Below are positions 52,351 through 61,042 of a stretch of DNA of 64,000 nucleotides, one piece after another. Positions within the stretch are counted from its first letter, which is position 1. Each line of letters starts with the position of its first letter. The position numbers were made by a program, and so were the translations under genes. Below the pieces are notes generated by a model that did not search any database, was not told the DNA's origin, and saw only the letters and a program-made list of their open reading frames with translations. This stretch comes from Acidovorax sp. (GTDB lineage Bacteria; Pseudomonadota; Gammaproteobacteria; Burkholderiales; Burkholderiaceae_C), in contig NZ_JAJTBB010000020.1 in NCBI RefSeq assembly GCF_021287135.1, positions 89,765 through 153,764 on the forward strand. The letters are read 5' to 3'.

Positions 52351-53178
52351 ATGCCCTCCCGACCTGCGAATTCAAATGTCCGCCAGCCGGACGAAGCTGC
52401 CCGAGCCGGCATGGCCGACGCTCCGGCCGACGACCCCGGCAGCCGCACGCTGCGCCGCGGCCTGCAGGTGCTGGACGCCGTGCTGGCCCATGGCCGCGAC
52501 GGCGCGCGCGTGGTGGACCTGTGCCGCGCCGCCGCGCTGGAGCGCGCCACCGTCTACCGCCTGCTCGCCACGCTGCTGGAGAGCGGCTACGTGGCGCAGC
52601 GTGGGCGCTTTCGCTACGCCGCGGGGCCGCGCCTGGCCGCCCTGGCCGAGCCGGCAGGCCAGCCCAACATGGCCGTGCGCCTGAAGCCCGTGCTGGAGCG
52701 CGTGAGCCGTGCCTGCGGCGACGCGGCCTTTGCCATCGTGCGCGAGGGGCCGACCTCGCACTGCATTGCGCGCCACGTGGGCACGCACCCGGTGCAGATC
52801 CTGGTGATCCAGGTGGGCACGCGCCAGCCGCTGGGCGTGGGCGCTGCGGGCCTGGCGCTGCTGGCCGCGCTGCCCGACGCCGAGGCGCAGGCCTGCATCG
52901 CCGCCAACGCGCAAGAGCTGCCGCGCTACGGCGGCATGACGCCCGAGCGCCTGCAGATTTTGGTGCGCGCCACGCGCGAGCGCGGCTGGTCGGTGGTGGG
53001 CAACCATGCCACGCAGGGCGTGCTGGCGGCCGGCATGGCCGTGCGCAACGCGGCCGGCGAGCCGGTGGCCGCGATCAGCGTGGCCTCCACGGAAGACCGC
53101 ATGCCGCGCGAGCGCCAGCAGCTGATTGCGCGCTGGATGCGCGAGGCGCTGGCGGCGCTGCTGCCGCACGGGGTTTAG
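52351..53178 (+). CDS. IclR-family regulator
   Basis: Encodes 275 residues. N-terminal winged helix: SRTLRRGLQVLDAVLAHGRDGARVVDLC and ERATVYRLLATLLESGYV. The C-terminal effector domain includes VGTRQPLGVGAAGLALLAALP, GWSVVGNHATQGVLAAGMAV and VAAISVASTEDRMP, all typical. It is divergent from the TctC/CoA-ligase/citryl-CoA lyase/SDR operon, which is its likely target. Start at 52351 (MPSRPANSN), although MADAPADD at 52411 is possible. Its gene is followed by a dispersed repeat. Confidence 0.92.
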   Translation: MPSRPANSNVRQPDEAARAGMADAPADDPGSRTLRRGLQVLDAVLAHGRDGARVVDLCRAAALERATVYRLLATLLESGYVAQRGRFRYAAGPRLAALAEPAGQPNMAVRLKPVLERVSRACGDAAFAIVREGPTSHCIARHVGTHPVQILVIQVGTRQPLGVGAAGLALLAALPDAEAQACIAANAQELPRYGGMTPERLQILVRATRERGWSVVGNHATQGVLAAGMAVRNAAGEPVAAISVASTEDRMPRERQQLIARWMREALAALLPHGV

Positions 53179-53190
53179 TGGTGCCCAAAG

Positions 53191-53250
53191 AATGCTATTA
53201 AAATAATAGCTGTTCACGCTTGTCTAATAAGCGCTGCAGCCATTTTTCAT
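53191..53250. repeat. dispersed ~65-bp palindromic repeat, copy 5 of 6
   Basis: AATGCTATTAAAATAATAGC followed by TGTTCACGCTTGTCTAATAAGCGCT and GCAGCCATTTTTCAT. Same orientation as copy 1. It lies between the IclR and LysR genes and ends 33 bp before the dyad 53283-53297. Confidence 0.8.
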
Positions 53251-53282
53251 GCACAACCCGAGCCGCGTGCGAACATTGGCCC

Positions 53283-53297
53283 ATCACACGCCGTGAT
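53283..53297. promoter_or_regulatory. TcuR-like operator copy at the regulator's own gene
   Basis: ATCACACGCCGTGAT, arms ATCAC/GTGAT, T-N11-A spacing. It matches 12 of 15 bases of the dyad at 54480-54494 ahead of tcuA. It lies 29 bp before the chosen ATG of the LysR gene, suggesting autoregulation. Confidence 0.6.
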
Positions 53298-53325
53298 GGC
53301 CCGCTCCCTGCCCCGAAAGCCCTCC

Positions 53326-54300
53326 ATGGAACTGAGACAACTCCGCTACTTCGTGCGCATCGTCGAGCTGGGCTCCATGAGCCGCGCCGCGCTGGACCTG
53401 GACGTGGTGCAGTCCGCGCTCAGCCAGCAGATCACGCGGCTGGAGGGCGAGCTGGCCACGCGGCTGCTGCAGCGCACGCCGCGCGGCGTGGCGCCCACCG
53501 AGGCGGGGCTGGCGTTCTTCCGCGAGGCGCAGCTCACCCTGCGCCATGCCGACCAGGCCGTGCGTGCCGCGCAGCAGGCGCGGCTGTCGGGCACCGTCAC
53601 CGTGGGCCTGGCGCCCACCACCGCGGGCGTGCTGGGCCTGCCGCTGATGCAGGCCATGCGCGCGCGCTACCCCGACGTGCGGCTGCACATGGTCGAGAGC
53701 ATGTCCGGCCACCTCACCGCCATGCTCAATGCGCGCGAGCTGGACCTGGCCGTGCTGTTCGACACCCGCCTGCACCAGGCGCAGCAGGCCGCGGGCGCGC
53801 GCCGCTGGGCCATGGCGCCGCTGCTGGAAGAAGACCTGTTCCTCATCTGCGCCCGCAGCGGGCAAGGCAACCCCGGCGGCCGGCGGCTGCCGGAAACGCT
53901 GACGGTGGCCGGGCTGGGGCAAGAGCCGCTGATCCTGCCCACCGGCCCGCATGGCCTGCGCAGCACGCTGGACACCGCCTTTGCCCGCGACCGCGTGGCG
54001 CCCCATGTGGTGCTGGAGGTGGACTCGCTCGCCATGGTGATGGCCGCCGTGGACGCGGGCCTGGGCTCCACCGTGCAGCCCTGGGCCGCCATGGGCCGCT
54101 ACCCGGACGCGGCCGAGCGCTTCCAGTGCGCGCGCCTCACCGACGCGCCCGCCCGCCGCGTCAACCTGCTGTGCAGCCTGCCCGACGAGGAACTCTCGCC
54201 CGCCGCCCTGGCCGCGCGCGTGGTGCTGACGGACTGCGTGCGCGAGCTGGTGATGAGCGGCCAGTGGTTCGGCACAACGTGGATAGGCACATCCCCCTGA
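53326..54300 (+). CDS. LysR-family regulator of tricarballylate genes (TcuR-like)
   Basis: Encodes 324 residues. HTH MELRQLRYFVRIVELGSMSRAALDLDVVQSALSQQITRLE, then the effector domain with GTVTVGLAPTTAGVLGLPLMQ and MAAVDAGLGSTVQPWAAMGR. TcuR of Salmonella is a LysR regulator placed beside tcuABC, as here. Operator-like dyads of the same sequence precede this gene and tcuA. The start at 53326 is preferred over MMARSLPRK (53293) because it gives the standard MELRQLRYF N-terminus and leaves the operator upstream. The stop codon is formed by the 5' edge of a repeat (CCCCCTGA). Confidence 0.85.
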   Translation: MELRQLRYFVRIVELGSMSRAALDLDVVQSALSQQITRLEGELATRLLQRTPRGVAPTEAGLAFFREAQLTLRHADQAVRAAQQARLSGTVTVGLAPTTAGVLGLPLMQAMRARYPDVRLHMVESMSGHLTAMLNARELDLAVLFDTRLHQAQQAAGARRWAMAPLLEEDLFLICARSGQGNPGGRRLPETLTVAGLGQEPLILPTGPHGLRSTLDTAFARDRVAPHVVLEVDSLAMVMAAVDAGLGSTVQPWAAMGRYPDAAERFQCARLTDAPARRVNLLCSLPDEELSPAALAARVVLTDCVRELVMSGQWFGTTWIGTSP

Positions 54301-54391
54301 GCGGCTGCGCCGCTTCCCCCTTCTCTCATCGCTGAGCGATGGGAAGGGGGACGCCGCCCTCGCTGCGGGACGGCCCTTGCTCGGCGGCCCT
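54293..54391. repeat. ~95-bp palindromic repeat, type C, copy 1
   Basis: CCCCCTGAGCGGCTGCGCC, stem CTTCCCCCTTC...GGGAAGGGGG around a hairpin TCATCGCT-GA-GCGATG, then GACGCCGCCCTCGCTGCGGG and CGGCCCTTGCTCGGCGGCCC. The second copy is at 57285-57380. It begins inside the stop codon of the LysR gene. The rest of the 351-bp gap to tcuA has the dyad at 54480 and nothing else recognised. Confidence 0.8.
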
Positions 54392-54479
54392 GGGCTGGGG
54401 CGTGCTTCTTCAATGCGCAGCCGGAAAAGCACCAAAGCGGAAAGGTACAGAGCAACACCGGCCATGCCCTGGTGCAGCC

Positions 54480-54494
54480 ATCACGATCCGTGAT
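54480..54494. promoter_or_regulatory. TcuR-like operator upstream of tcuA
   Basis: ATCACGATCCGTGAT: perfect 6-3-6 dyad with T-N11-A (54481 to 54493), about 158 bp before the tcuA start. It shares 12 of 15 bases with 53283-53297 in front of the regulator gene. Confidence 0.6.
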
Positions 54495-54651
54495 ACCCCC
54501 ATGACACGGCCCCGCTGCACGCCGGGCCCGGGTCTGCCTACAGTCGCCGCACCCCGATGAACGAGACGGCGACCCCCGCCAGGAGACACCCCATGGGCCC
54601 CAACCCCCCTTCATTCACCCGCGGCCGGCGCACGGCATGGGACCGCCGCCC

Positions 54652-56106
54652 ATGAGCGTCGATGTCCTGGTCATCGGCGGCGGCAACGCCGCCCTGTGCG
54701 CCGCCCTGATGGCGCGCGAGGCCGGCGCCAGCGTGCTGCTGCTCGAATCGGCCCCGCGCGCCTGGCGCGGCGGCAATTCCGCCCACACCCGCAACCTGCG
54801 CTGCATGCACGACGCGCCGCAGGACGTGCTGGTCGATGCCTACCCCGAAGAAGAGTTCTGGCAAGACCTGCTCAAGGTGACGGGCGGCCTTACCAACGAA
54901 CACCTGGCGCGCCTGGTGATCCGCGAATCCAGCACCTGCCGGCCCTGGATGCGCCGCCACGGCGTGCACTTCCAGCCCGCGCTGGCGGGCACGCTGCATG
55001 TGGCGCGCACCAACGCGTTCTTCATGGGTGGCGGCAAGGCGCTGGTCAACGCCTACTACCGCAGCGCAGAGCAGCTGGGCGTGCAGGTGCGCTACGAAGC
55101 GCCCGTGCAGCGCATCGAGATGGACGGCCGCCGCTTCGTCGCCGCGCACCTGGCGAACGGCGAGCGCATTGCCGCCAAGGCCTGCGTGCTGGCCGCGGGC
55201 GGCTTTGAGTCCAACCGCGAATGGCTGCGCGAGGCCTGGGGCCAGAACGAGCGCGGCGAGTGGCCAGCCGACAACTTCCTGATCCGCGGCACGGCCTACA
55301 ACAAGGGCGTGCTGCTCAAGCACTTGCTCGACGACCACGGCGCCGACCGCATCGGCGACCCCACGCAGGCGCACATGGTGGCCATCGACGCGCGCGCACC
55401 GCTGTACGACGGCGGCATCTGCACCCGCATCGACTGCGTGTCGCTGGGCGTGGTGGTCAACCGCAACGGCGAGCGCTTCTACGACGAGGGCGAGGACTTC
55501 TGGCCCAAGCGCTACGCCATCTGGGGCCGCCTGGTGGCGCAGCAGCCGGGGCAGATCGGCTACTCCATCATCGACAGCAAGGCCATCGGCCGCTTCATGC
55601 CGCCCGTGTTCCCGGGCGTCAAGGCCGACACGCTGCCCGAGCTGGCGCAAAAGCTGGGTCTGCCCGTGGACACCTTCACGCGCACGCTGGGTGACTACAA
55701 CGCCGCCTGCCGCGTGGGCACGTTCGACCACACCACGCTGGACGACTGCCACACCGAAGGCGTGGCGCCCGCCAAGACGCACTGGGCCCGGCCCATCGAC
55801 ACCGGGCCGTTCTACGGCTACGCGCTCAAGCCCGGCGTCACCTTCACCTATCTGGGCCTGCACACCGACGACACCGCCGCCGTGCGCTTCAACAACGAGC
55901 CCAGCCCCAACCTGTTCGTGGCCGGCGAAATGATGGCCGGCAACGTGCTGGGCAAGGGCTACACGGCGGGGGTGGGCATGAGCATCGGCACCGCGTTTGG
56001 GCGCATTGCGGGCACGCAGGCGGCTTTGGCATCAAAACAGGCTCCAGCGCTTATCCATCAAGCGCAAGCAGCTATAAAAACAGGAGTGATGAATGCAAGC
56101 GCTTGA
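54652..56106 (+). CDS. tcuA: FAD-dependent tricarballylate dehydrogenase
   Basis: Encodes 484 residues. Oxidises tricarballylate to cis-aconitate. Rossmann FAD motif [35 protein letters not shown], and the C-terminal FAD loop [27 protein letters not shown] are as in TcuA/FrdA-like flavoproteins. The start [12 protein letters not shown] was preferred to MGPPP (54637). Downstream tcuB encodes the electron-transfer partner and overlaps by 14 bp. The last roughly 20 residues ([19 protein letters not shown]) are read from a dispersed repeat, so the natural C-terminus has been changed. Confidence 0.9.
   Translation: MSVDVLVIGGGNAALCAALMAREAGASVLLLESAPRAWRGGNSAHTRNLRCMHDAPQDVLVDAYPEEEFWQDLLKVTGGLTNEHLARLVIRESSTCRPWMRRHGVHFQPALAGTLHVARTNAFFMGGGKALVNAYYRSAEQLGVQVRYEAPVQRIEMDGRRFVAAHLANGERIAAKACVLAAGGFESNREWLREAWGQNERGEWPADNFLIRGTAYNKGVLLKHLLDDHGADRIGDPTQAHMVAIDARAPLYDGGICTRIDCVSLGVVVNRNGERFYDEGEDFWPKRYAIWGRLVAQQPGQIGYSIIDSKAIGRFMPPVFPGVKADTLPELAQKLGLPVDTFTRTLGDYNAACRVGTFDHTTLDDCHTEGVAPAKTHWARPIDTGPFYGYALKPGVTFTYLGLHTDDTAAVRFNNEPSPNLFVAGEMMAGNVLGKGYTAGVGMSIGTAFGRIAGTQAALASKQAPALIHQAQAAIKTGVMNASA
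56028..56083. repeat. dispersed ~65-bp palindromic repeat, copy 6 of 6, inside tcuA
   Basis: GGCATCAAAACAGGCTCCAGCGCTTATCCATCAAGCGCAAGCAGCTATAAAAACAG in pieces: hairpin AGCGCTT-N6-AAGCGC, inverse orientation, closely related to copy 3. It is translated as the end of TcuA, and its 3' edge borders the GGAG ribosome site of tcuB. Confidence 0.8.
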
Positions 56107-57274
56107 GGCCCTGACGCGTGACGCCAAGGCGCTGGCCAACGGCGACATCGTGCTCTCCGCCCCCGAGACCGAAGTGGCGCGCCAGCTGCAGATCTGCAAC
56201 GCCTGCCGCTACTGCGAAGGCTTTTGCGCCGTCTTCCCGGCCATGACGCGGCGGCTGGAGTTCGGCAAGGCCGACATCCACTTCATCGCCAACCTGTGCC
56301 ACAACTGCGGCGCCTGCCTGCATGCCTGCCAGTACGCGCCGCCGCACGAGTTTGCGGTGAACATTCCCCAGGCCATGGCCCAGGTGCGCGGCCAGACCTA
56401 TGCCGACTACGCCTGGCCGCCCGCACTGGGCCAGCTGTACCAGCGCAACGGCCTCACGTTGGCGCTGGCGCTGGTGGCGGGGCTCACGCTGTTCCTGCTG
56501 CTGGCCGTGGGGCTGCACGGGAAAGGCTTGGCGGCGCTGTGGACGGCGCCGGTGGGCGGCTTCTACGGCATCTTCCCGCACAACCTGCTGGTGGGCCTGT
56601 TCGCCCCCGTGTTCCTGTTTGCCGTGCTGGCCCTGGGCCTGGGCGTACGCCGCTTCTGGCGCGATGTGACGCCCGCCACCAGCGGCGCGCCGCTGAGCGC
56701 CCCCGCCACGGCCGAAGCCACCGATGCCGTGCTGCGCCTGAAGTACCTGGACGGCGGCCACGGCGACGGCTGCCACAACGAGGACGACGCCTATACCCTG
56801 TCGCGCAGGCGCATGCACCACCTCACGTTCTACGGCTTTGTGCTGTGCTTTGCGGCCACCAGCGTGGCCACGCTGTACCACTACCTGCTGGGCGCGGCCG
56901 CCCCCTACGACCTGCCCAGTTTTCCGAAGCTGCTGGGCGGCGCGGGCGGCATCAGCCTGGCGCTGGGCACCGCAGGCCTGTGGCGGCTGAACCTGCGCCG
57001 CCACCCGCTGCACGGCGACGCCGCGCAAAAGCCCATGGACCGCGCCTTCATCGCCCTGCTGTTCCTCACCGCCACCAGCGGCCTGGCCCTGTGGGCAGCG
57101 CGCGGCACCGCCGCCTTGCCGCTGCTGCTGTGCCTGCACCTGGGTGCGGTGATGGCGCTGTTTGCCACGCTGCCCTACGGCAAGTTTGCGCACGGCATCT
57201 TCCGCACGGCGTCGCTGCTGCGCCATGCGGTGGAGAAGCGCCAGCCCAATCCCATCGGTTTGGGCGCAGACTGA
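56093..57274 (+). CDS. tcuB: tricarballylate utilization 4Fe-4S membrane protein
   Basis: Encodes 393 residues. Two iron-sulfur cysteine clusters near the N-terminus, [15 protein letters not shown] and [15 protein letters not shown], followed by six hydrophobic segments with His residues that could bind haem ([33 protein letters not shown]). TcuB takes electrons from TcuA and passes them to the membrane quinone pool. The start ATG lies inside the tcuA 3' end, with CAGGAGTGATGA as ribosome site, so the two are translationally coupled. No tcuC (MFS transporter) follows; a TctC receptor gene follows in its place. Confidence 0.92.
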   Translation: MQALEALTRDAKALANGDIVLSAPETEVARQLQICNACRYCEGFCAVFPAMTRRLEFGKADIHFIANLCHNCGACLHACQYAPPHEFAVNIPQAMAQVRGQTYADYAWPPALGQLYQRNGLTLALALVAGLTLFLLLAVGLHGKGLAALWTAPVGGFYGIFPHNLLVGLFAPVFLFAVLALGLGVRRFWRDVTPATSGAPLSAPATAEATDAVLRLKYLDGGHGDGCHNEDDAYTLSRRRMHHLTFYGFVLCFAATSVATLYHYLLGAAAPYDLPSFPKLLGGAGGISLALGTAGLWRLNLRRHPLHGDAAQKPMDRAFIALLFLTATSGLALWAARGTAALPLLLCLHLGAVMALFATLPYGKFAHGIFRTASLLRHAVEKRQPNPIGLGAD

Positions 57275-57284
57275 AATGAAACAA

Positions 57285-57380
57285 CCCCCTGTGGCGCTGC
57301 GCGCCTTCCCCCTTCTCTCGCGCTGCGCGCGGGAAGGGGGACGCCACCAGTGCGGCGGGGCGGCCCTTGCACGGTGGCCC
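57285..57380. repeat. ~95-bp palindromic repeat, type C, copy 2
   Basis: CCCCCTGTGGCGCTGCGCG, stem CTTCCCCCTTC...GGGAAGGGGG with inner hairpin CTCGCGCTGCGCG, then ACGCCACCAGTGCGG and CGGCCCTTGCACGGTGGCCC. Same order and orientation as 54293-54391; the two bracket the tcuAB pair. It starts 10 bp after the tcuB stop. Confidence 0.8.
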
Positions 57381-57468
57381 GCGCATGGGCAGCGCCCATA
57401 GCTACCGCCTTGTACAAAAACAAGTAGCTCGTCCTGTATCCACTTTCCCCACGATGAAGGAGACCTCC

Positions 57469-58449
57469 ATGAAAAAACGCACCCTCTTGATGAGCGCGCT
57501 GGCGCTCGCCACCGCTGCCGCGACGCTGTCTGGCGCTGCCCACGCGCAGGATTTCCCGCCCAAGAAGCCCGTCACGCTGGTCGTGGGCTTTGCGGCCGGC
57601 GGCGCGGCCGATGCGGCGGCGCGGCTCATTGCCAAGAAGCTCGGCGAGAACATCGGCCAGTCGGTGGTGGTGGACAACAAGGGCGGCGCGGGCGGCAACA
57701 TCGCGCACCAGTTCGTGGCCAATGCGGCGGCCGATGGCTCGGTGCTGCTGCTCGGGTCGGTGGGACCGCTGACCATTGCGCCGCACCTGATGAAGCTGCC
57801 CTATGACCCGTTCAAGGACCTGGCCCCGGTCTCGGGCGGGGTGAACTTTCCGAACGTGCTGGTGGTGCACAAGGGCGCGGGCGTGAAGACGCTGGCCGAG
57901 TTTGTGCAGCTGTCCAAGAAGAAGCCCGGCAGCGTGGACTTTGCCTCCACCGGCGCGGGTTCGGCATCGCACCTGGCGGGCGAACTGTTCAACCAGCGCG
58001 CCGGCATCGACATGACCCACGTGCCCTACAAGGGCGGCGCCCCCGCGCTGCAAGACCTGTTGGGCGAGCGCGTGACCTCGTACTTTGCAGCGCCGCCCAC
58101 CGCGCTGCCGCACATCGAGGCGGGCAAGCTCATCCCCCTGGCCACCACCGGACTCACGCGGCCCTCGTACATGCCCAACGTGCCCACCGTGGCCGAGGCG
58201 GGCTATCCCGGCTTTGAAGCGCTCAACTGGTACGCCTTCGTGGCCCCGGGCAAGACGCCCGCCCCGCTGCTGGACCGCTGGAACAAGGAGATCGTCAAGG
58301 TGCTGAGCGACCCGGGCGTGAAGGAGGCGCTGAACAAGCACGGCCTCACGCCCCAGCCCACCACGCGCGCCGAGCTGGCGGCCTTCATGAAGAAGGAATC
58401 CACGCAATGGGCGGCCATCATCAAGGAGCGCAAGCTCACGGCAGACTGA
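57469..58449 (+). CDS. Bug/TctC-family periplasmic substrate-binding protein (4 of 4)
   Basis: Encodes 326 residues with a signal peptide (KKRTLLMSALALATAAATLSGAAHAQ). Motifs: KPVTLVVGFAAGGAADAAARL, VDNKGGAGGNIAHQFVA, HVPYKGGAPALQDLLGE. The ribosome site AAGGAGA is at 57458. It is positioned where Salmonella has tcuC, so it is the likely tricarballylate receptor, but the membrane components of a tripartite carrier are not in this window. The 195-bp gap before it holds the type C repeat and no clear promoter. Confidence 0.93.
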   Translation: MKKRTLLMSALALATAAATLSGAAHAQDFPPKKPVTLVVGFAAGGAADAAARLIAKKLGENIGQSVVVDNKGGAGGNIAHQFVANAAADGSVLLLGSVGPLTIAPHLMKLPYDPFKDLAPVSGGVNFPNVLVVHKGAGVKTLAEFVQLSKKKPGSVDFASTGAGSASHLAGELFNQRAGIDMTHVPYKGGAPALQDLLGERVTSYFAAPPTALPHIEAGKLIPLATTGLTRPSYMPNVPTVAEAGYPGFEALNWYAFVAPGKTPAPLLDRWNKEIVKVLSDPGVKEALNKHGLTPQPTTRAELAAFMKKESTQWAAIIKERKLTAD

Positions 58450-58483
58450 GTGCCCGGGCCGCTGCGGCCAGGGCGCCGCGTTG

Positions 58484-58972
58484 CTATTGCGGCGCGGCCT
58501 CGGTCACCGAAATGTCGGTGTGCACCAGCGTCAGCGGAAAGCGCTGGCCCGCCAGGTAGTCTTCCAGGCAGCGCAGCAGCAGCGGGCTGCGGTGCCGCTC
58601 GGGGCAGGCGCGGATCTCGTCCGGCGTGAGCCACAGCGTGCGCACGATGCCGGTGTCCAGCGCGCGCCAGCCATGGTGGGTGCCCAAAGTGCCCGCAAAC
58701 GCAAAGCGCAGGTAGGTGATGTCGTCGCCCGTGCGGGTCTTGGTGAAGCGGTTCAGGTACACGCCGATCAGCGCCGTGGGCTCGAAGTCGTGCGCCGTCT
58801 CTTCCAGCACCTCGCGCGCGCAGGCCTGGATGGGCGACTCGCCCGGGTCCAGGTGGCCGGCCGGGTTGTTGAGCTTCAGGCCGTCGGTGGTTTCTTCCTC
58901 GACCAGCAGAAAGCGGCCCTCGCGCTCGATGAGCGCGGCCACGGTGACGTTGGGTTTCCAGCGGTGGGGCAT
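58484..58972 (-). CDS. Nudix hydrolase, NudJ-like
   Basis: Encodes 162 residues. The Nudix box is intact: GHLDPGESPIQACAREVLEET (GX5EX7REUXEEX), preceded by the conserved KLNNPAG. The start of the protein, MPHRWKPNVTVAALIEREGRFLLVEE, is typical of phosphatase NudJ-type enzymes that hydrolyse nucleoside di/triphosphates or thiamine-precursor pyrophosphates. The start at 58972 is uncertain (58981 possible). It stands alone on the minus strand, convergent with the TctC gene. Confidence 0.9.
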   Translation of the reverse strand: MPHRWKPNVTVAALIEREGRFLLVEEETTDGLKLNNPAGHLDPGESPIQACAREVLEETAHDFEPTALIGVYLNRFTKTRTGDDITYLRFAFAGTLGTHHGWRALDTGIVRTLWLTPDEIRACPERHRSPLLLRCLEDYLAGQRFPLTLVHTDISVTEAAPQ

Positions 58973-59085
58973 GGCGCGCATTATCACCACGCTGTGTGAC
59001 GGGCGGCGCGGGCCCCACACCCGGACCGGAGCGCGGCGTCAGAGCTCCCCGCTGCGCCCCGCGCCCTCGGGCGGTTGCCGGTGCA

Positions 59086-60015
59086 TCAGCGCGCCCCCTG
59101 CGGCGCCACGGGCGCCGCCACCGCCGGCGCCGGCCGCAGCACCAGCCACAGCGCCGCGCCAATCAGGCTTCCGCCCGCCGCATGGGCCAGGGTGGCCGGC
59201 TCGCCCAGCAGCAGCCAGCCCCAGGCCACGCCGAACAGCGGGATGAGGAAGGTCACCGTGAGCGCCTTGAGCGGCCCCACGTCGGCAATGAGCCGGAAAT
59301 ACAGCACGTAGGCCAGGGCCGTGCACAGCAGCCCCAGCGCCAGCAGCGCACCCCACACCTGCGCGGGCGCCGCCAGCCAGGTGGCCGCGGCCTGCGGCTG
59401 GCGCAGCAGCTCCCAGGCCACCACGGGCACCAGCACCAGCACCGCGCCCAGCTGGCTGCCCAGGGCGACGATGCGGCTGTCCAGCCCGCCGCGTTCGGTG
59501 ATCCAGCGCCGCGTGAGGAAGCCGGCCAGCCCGTAGCACGCGGTGGCCACCAGGCAGGCGGCCATGCCGCCCAGCACCTCGGGCGTGAGTGCCACCGGCC
59601 CCGCCTGGGCCAGCACGGCCACGCCGGCCATGCCCAGCACCATGCCGCCCACGCGGGCGGCGGTGATGCGCTCGCCAAAGGCCAGCGCGCCGATGAGCAC
59701 GCCCATGAGCGGCGTGGTGGCGTTGAGGATGGCGCTGTAGCCGGCCGGCAGGCTGCGGGCGGCCAGCGCGAACATGAGGAAGGGGATGCCCGAGTTGACC
59801 ACCCCCAGGGCCAGCGTGGCGGCCAGCTTGCCGCCAAAGCGCGGGCGCAGGCGCAACGCCACCAGCAGCAGCGCCAGGCCGGCGGCGCCCAGCAGCACGC
59901 GCACGAACGTGGTGGGCAGGGCCCCCAGCACCGGCGCGGCCACGCGCAGGAACAGGAAGCTGCCGCCCCAGAGGGCGGCCAGGAGGATCAATCGCAAAAA
60001 GCTGGGCAAGGGCAT
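59086..60015 (-). CDS. EamA-family drug/metabolite transporter
   Basis: Encodes 309 residues with ten hydrophobic segments and the internal duplication of the EamA (DMT) fold: first half AALWGGSFLFLRVAAPVLGALP and SLPAGYSAILNATTPLMGVLIGALAFGE; second half with LALGLLCTALAYVLYFRLI and KALTVTFLIPLFGVAWGWLLLGE. Exporters of amino acids or other metabolites. Divergent from a GcvA-like LysR gene across 133 bp, which probably controls it. Substrate unknown. Confidence 0.93.
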   Translation of the reverse strand: MPLPSFLRLILLAALWGGSFLFLRVAAPVLGALPTTFVRVLLGAAGLALLLVALRLRPRFGGKLAATLALGVVNSGIPFLMFALAARSLPAGYSAILNATTPLMGVLIGALAFGERITAARVGGMVLGMAGVAVLAQAGPVALTPEVLGGMAACLVATACYGLAGFLTRRWITERGGLDSRIVALGSQLGAVLVLVPVVAWELLRQPQAAATWLAAPAQVWGALLALGLLCTALAYVLYFRLIADVGPLKALTVTFLIPLFGVAWGWLLLGEPATLAHAAGGSLIGAALWLVLRPAPAVAAPVAPQGAR

Positions 60016-60148
60016 GGGGCACCTGGGATACGTCGGAGGAAATGGGAGTGCGCAAGCGGTAGGGCCATTGTTGGAAATCCGTGCATTTGTGGCAAACGAT
60101 TTATCCTCTACAGCCGTTGAGCTGCAGTGAACACTCCGACCAGACACC

Positions 60149-61042
60149 ATGAAGCTTCCGCCCCTGATCGCCGTGCGCTTCTTCGAGGCCACGGCCCGCC
60201 ACCGCAGCGTGCGCGAAGCCGCGCGCGAGCTGCACGTCACGCCCGGCGCGGTGTCGCAGCAGGTGCGTCGGCTGGAGGCGTTTCTGGGCTGCGCGCTGTT
60301 CGAGCGGCTGCCGCGCGGCCTGGCGCTCACGCCTGCCGGCACGGACTACCAGGCCGCCTGCGGCGAGGCCCTGGCGCGCATCGGCCACGCCACGGCCCGG
60401 CTGGCAGCCGGCGCGCGCCACGTGGTGCGGGTGAGTTGCACGGCCGACTTTGCGGCGCAGTGGCTGGTGCCGCGCCTGCAGCACTTCCTGCAGCAGGCCC
60501 CCGAGCTGGACGTGCATGTGAACAGCACCGAGCGCACGGTGGATTTGCAGGCCGAGGACATGCACTTTGCCGTGCGCCACGGCCTGGGGCCTTACGCCGG
60601 CCTGCAGGCCGAGTGGCTGCTGTCCGATGACCTGATTGCGGTCTGCAGCCCGCGCCTGGTGGCACCGCGCCCCTGGGCGCTGCTGGCGGACGTGACCGGC
60701 CCGCGCCTGCTGCACCACGGGCGCCGCGACGACTGGCGGCTGTGGTGCCAGGCCCAGGGCCTGGCGCGGGTGGACAGCGGCCAGGGGGTGGTGTTTGCGG
60801 GCGCCAACGGGGCTGTCGAAGCCGCCCTGGCCGGACAAGGCCTGGCGCTGGTGCCGCGCGCGCGGGTGGGGCGCGAGCTGGCCACGCGGGCCCTGGTAGG
60901 CCTGCAGGCGCCCGCCGCGCCGGTGCCCCTGGGCTACCGCCTCGTGTACCGGCCCGAGGCCTTGATCGACCCCGCGCTGCGGCGCTTCCGCGACTGGGTG
61001 GTGGGCGAGGGCCTGGAGGCCGGAAGCATCAGCGCGGGCTGA
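60149..61042 (+). CDS. LysR-family regulator, GcvA-like
   Basis: Encodes 297 residues. HTH PPLIAVRFFEATARHRSVREAARELHVTPGAVSQQVRRLEAFLG is the GcvA type; VRVSCTADFAAQWLVPRL and DLQAEDMHFAVRHGLGPYAGL are the matching effector-domain motifs. The divergent EamA transporter is the natural target. Its last 14 bp overlap the 3' end of the convergent GNAT gene. Confidence 0.92.
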   Translation: MKLPPLIAVRFFEATARHRSVREAARELHVTPGAVSQQVRRLEAFLGCALFERLPRGLALTPAGTDYQAACGEALARIGHATARLAAGARHVVRVSCTADFAAQWLVPRLQHFLQQAPELDVHVNSTERTVDLQAEDMHFAVRHGLGPYAGLQAEWLLSDDLIAVCSPRLVAPRPWALLADVTGPRLLHHGRRDDWRLWCQAQGLARVDSGQGVVFAGANGAVEAALAGQGLALVPRARVGRELATRALVGLQAPAAPVPLGYRLVYRPEALIDPALRRFRDWVVGEGLEAGSISAG

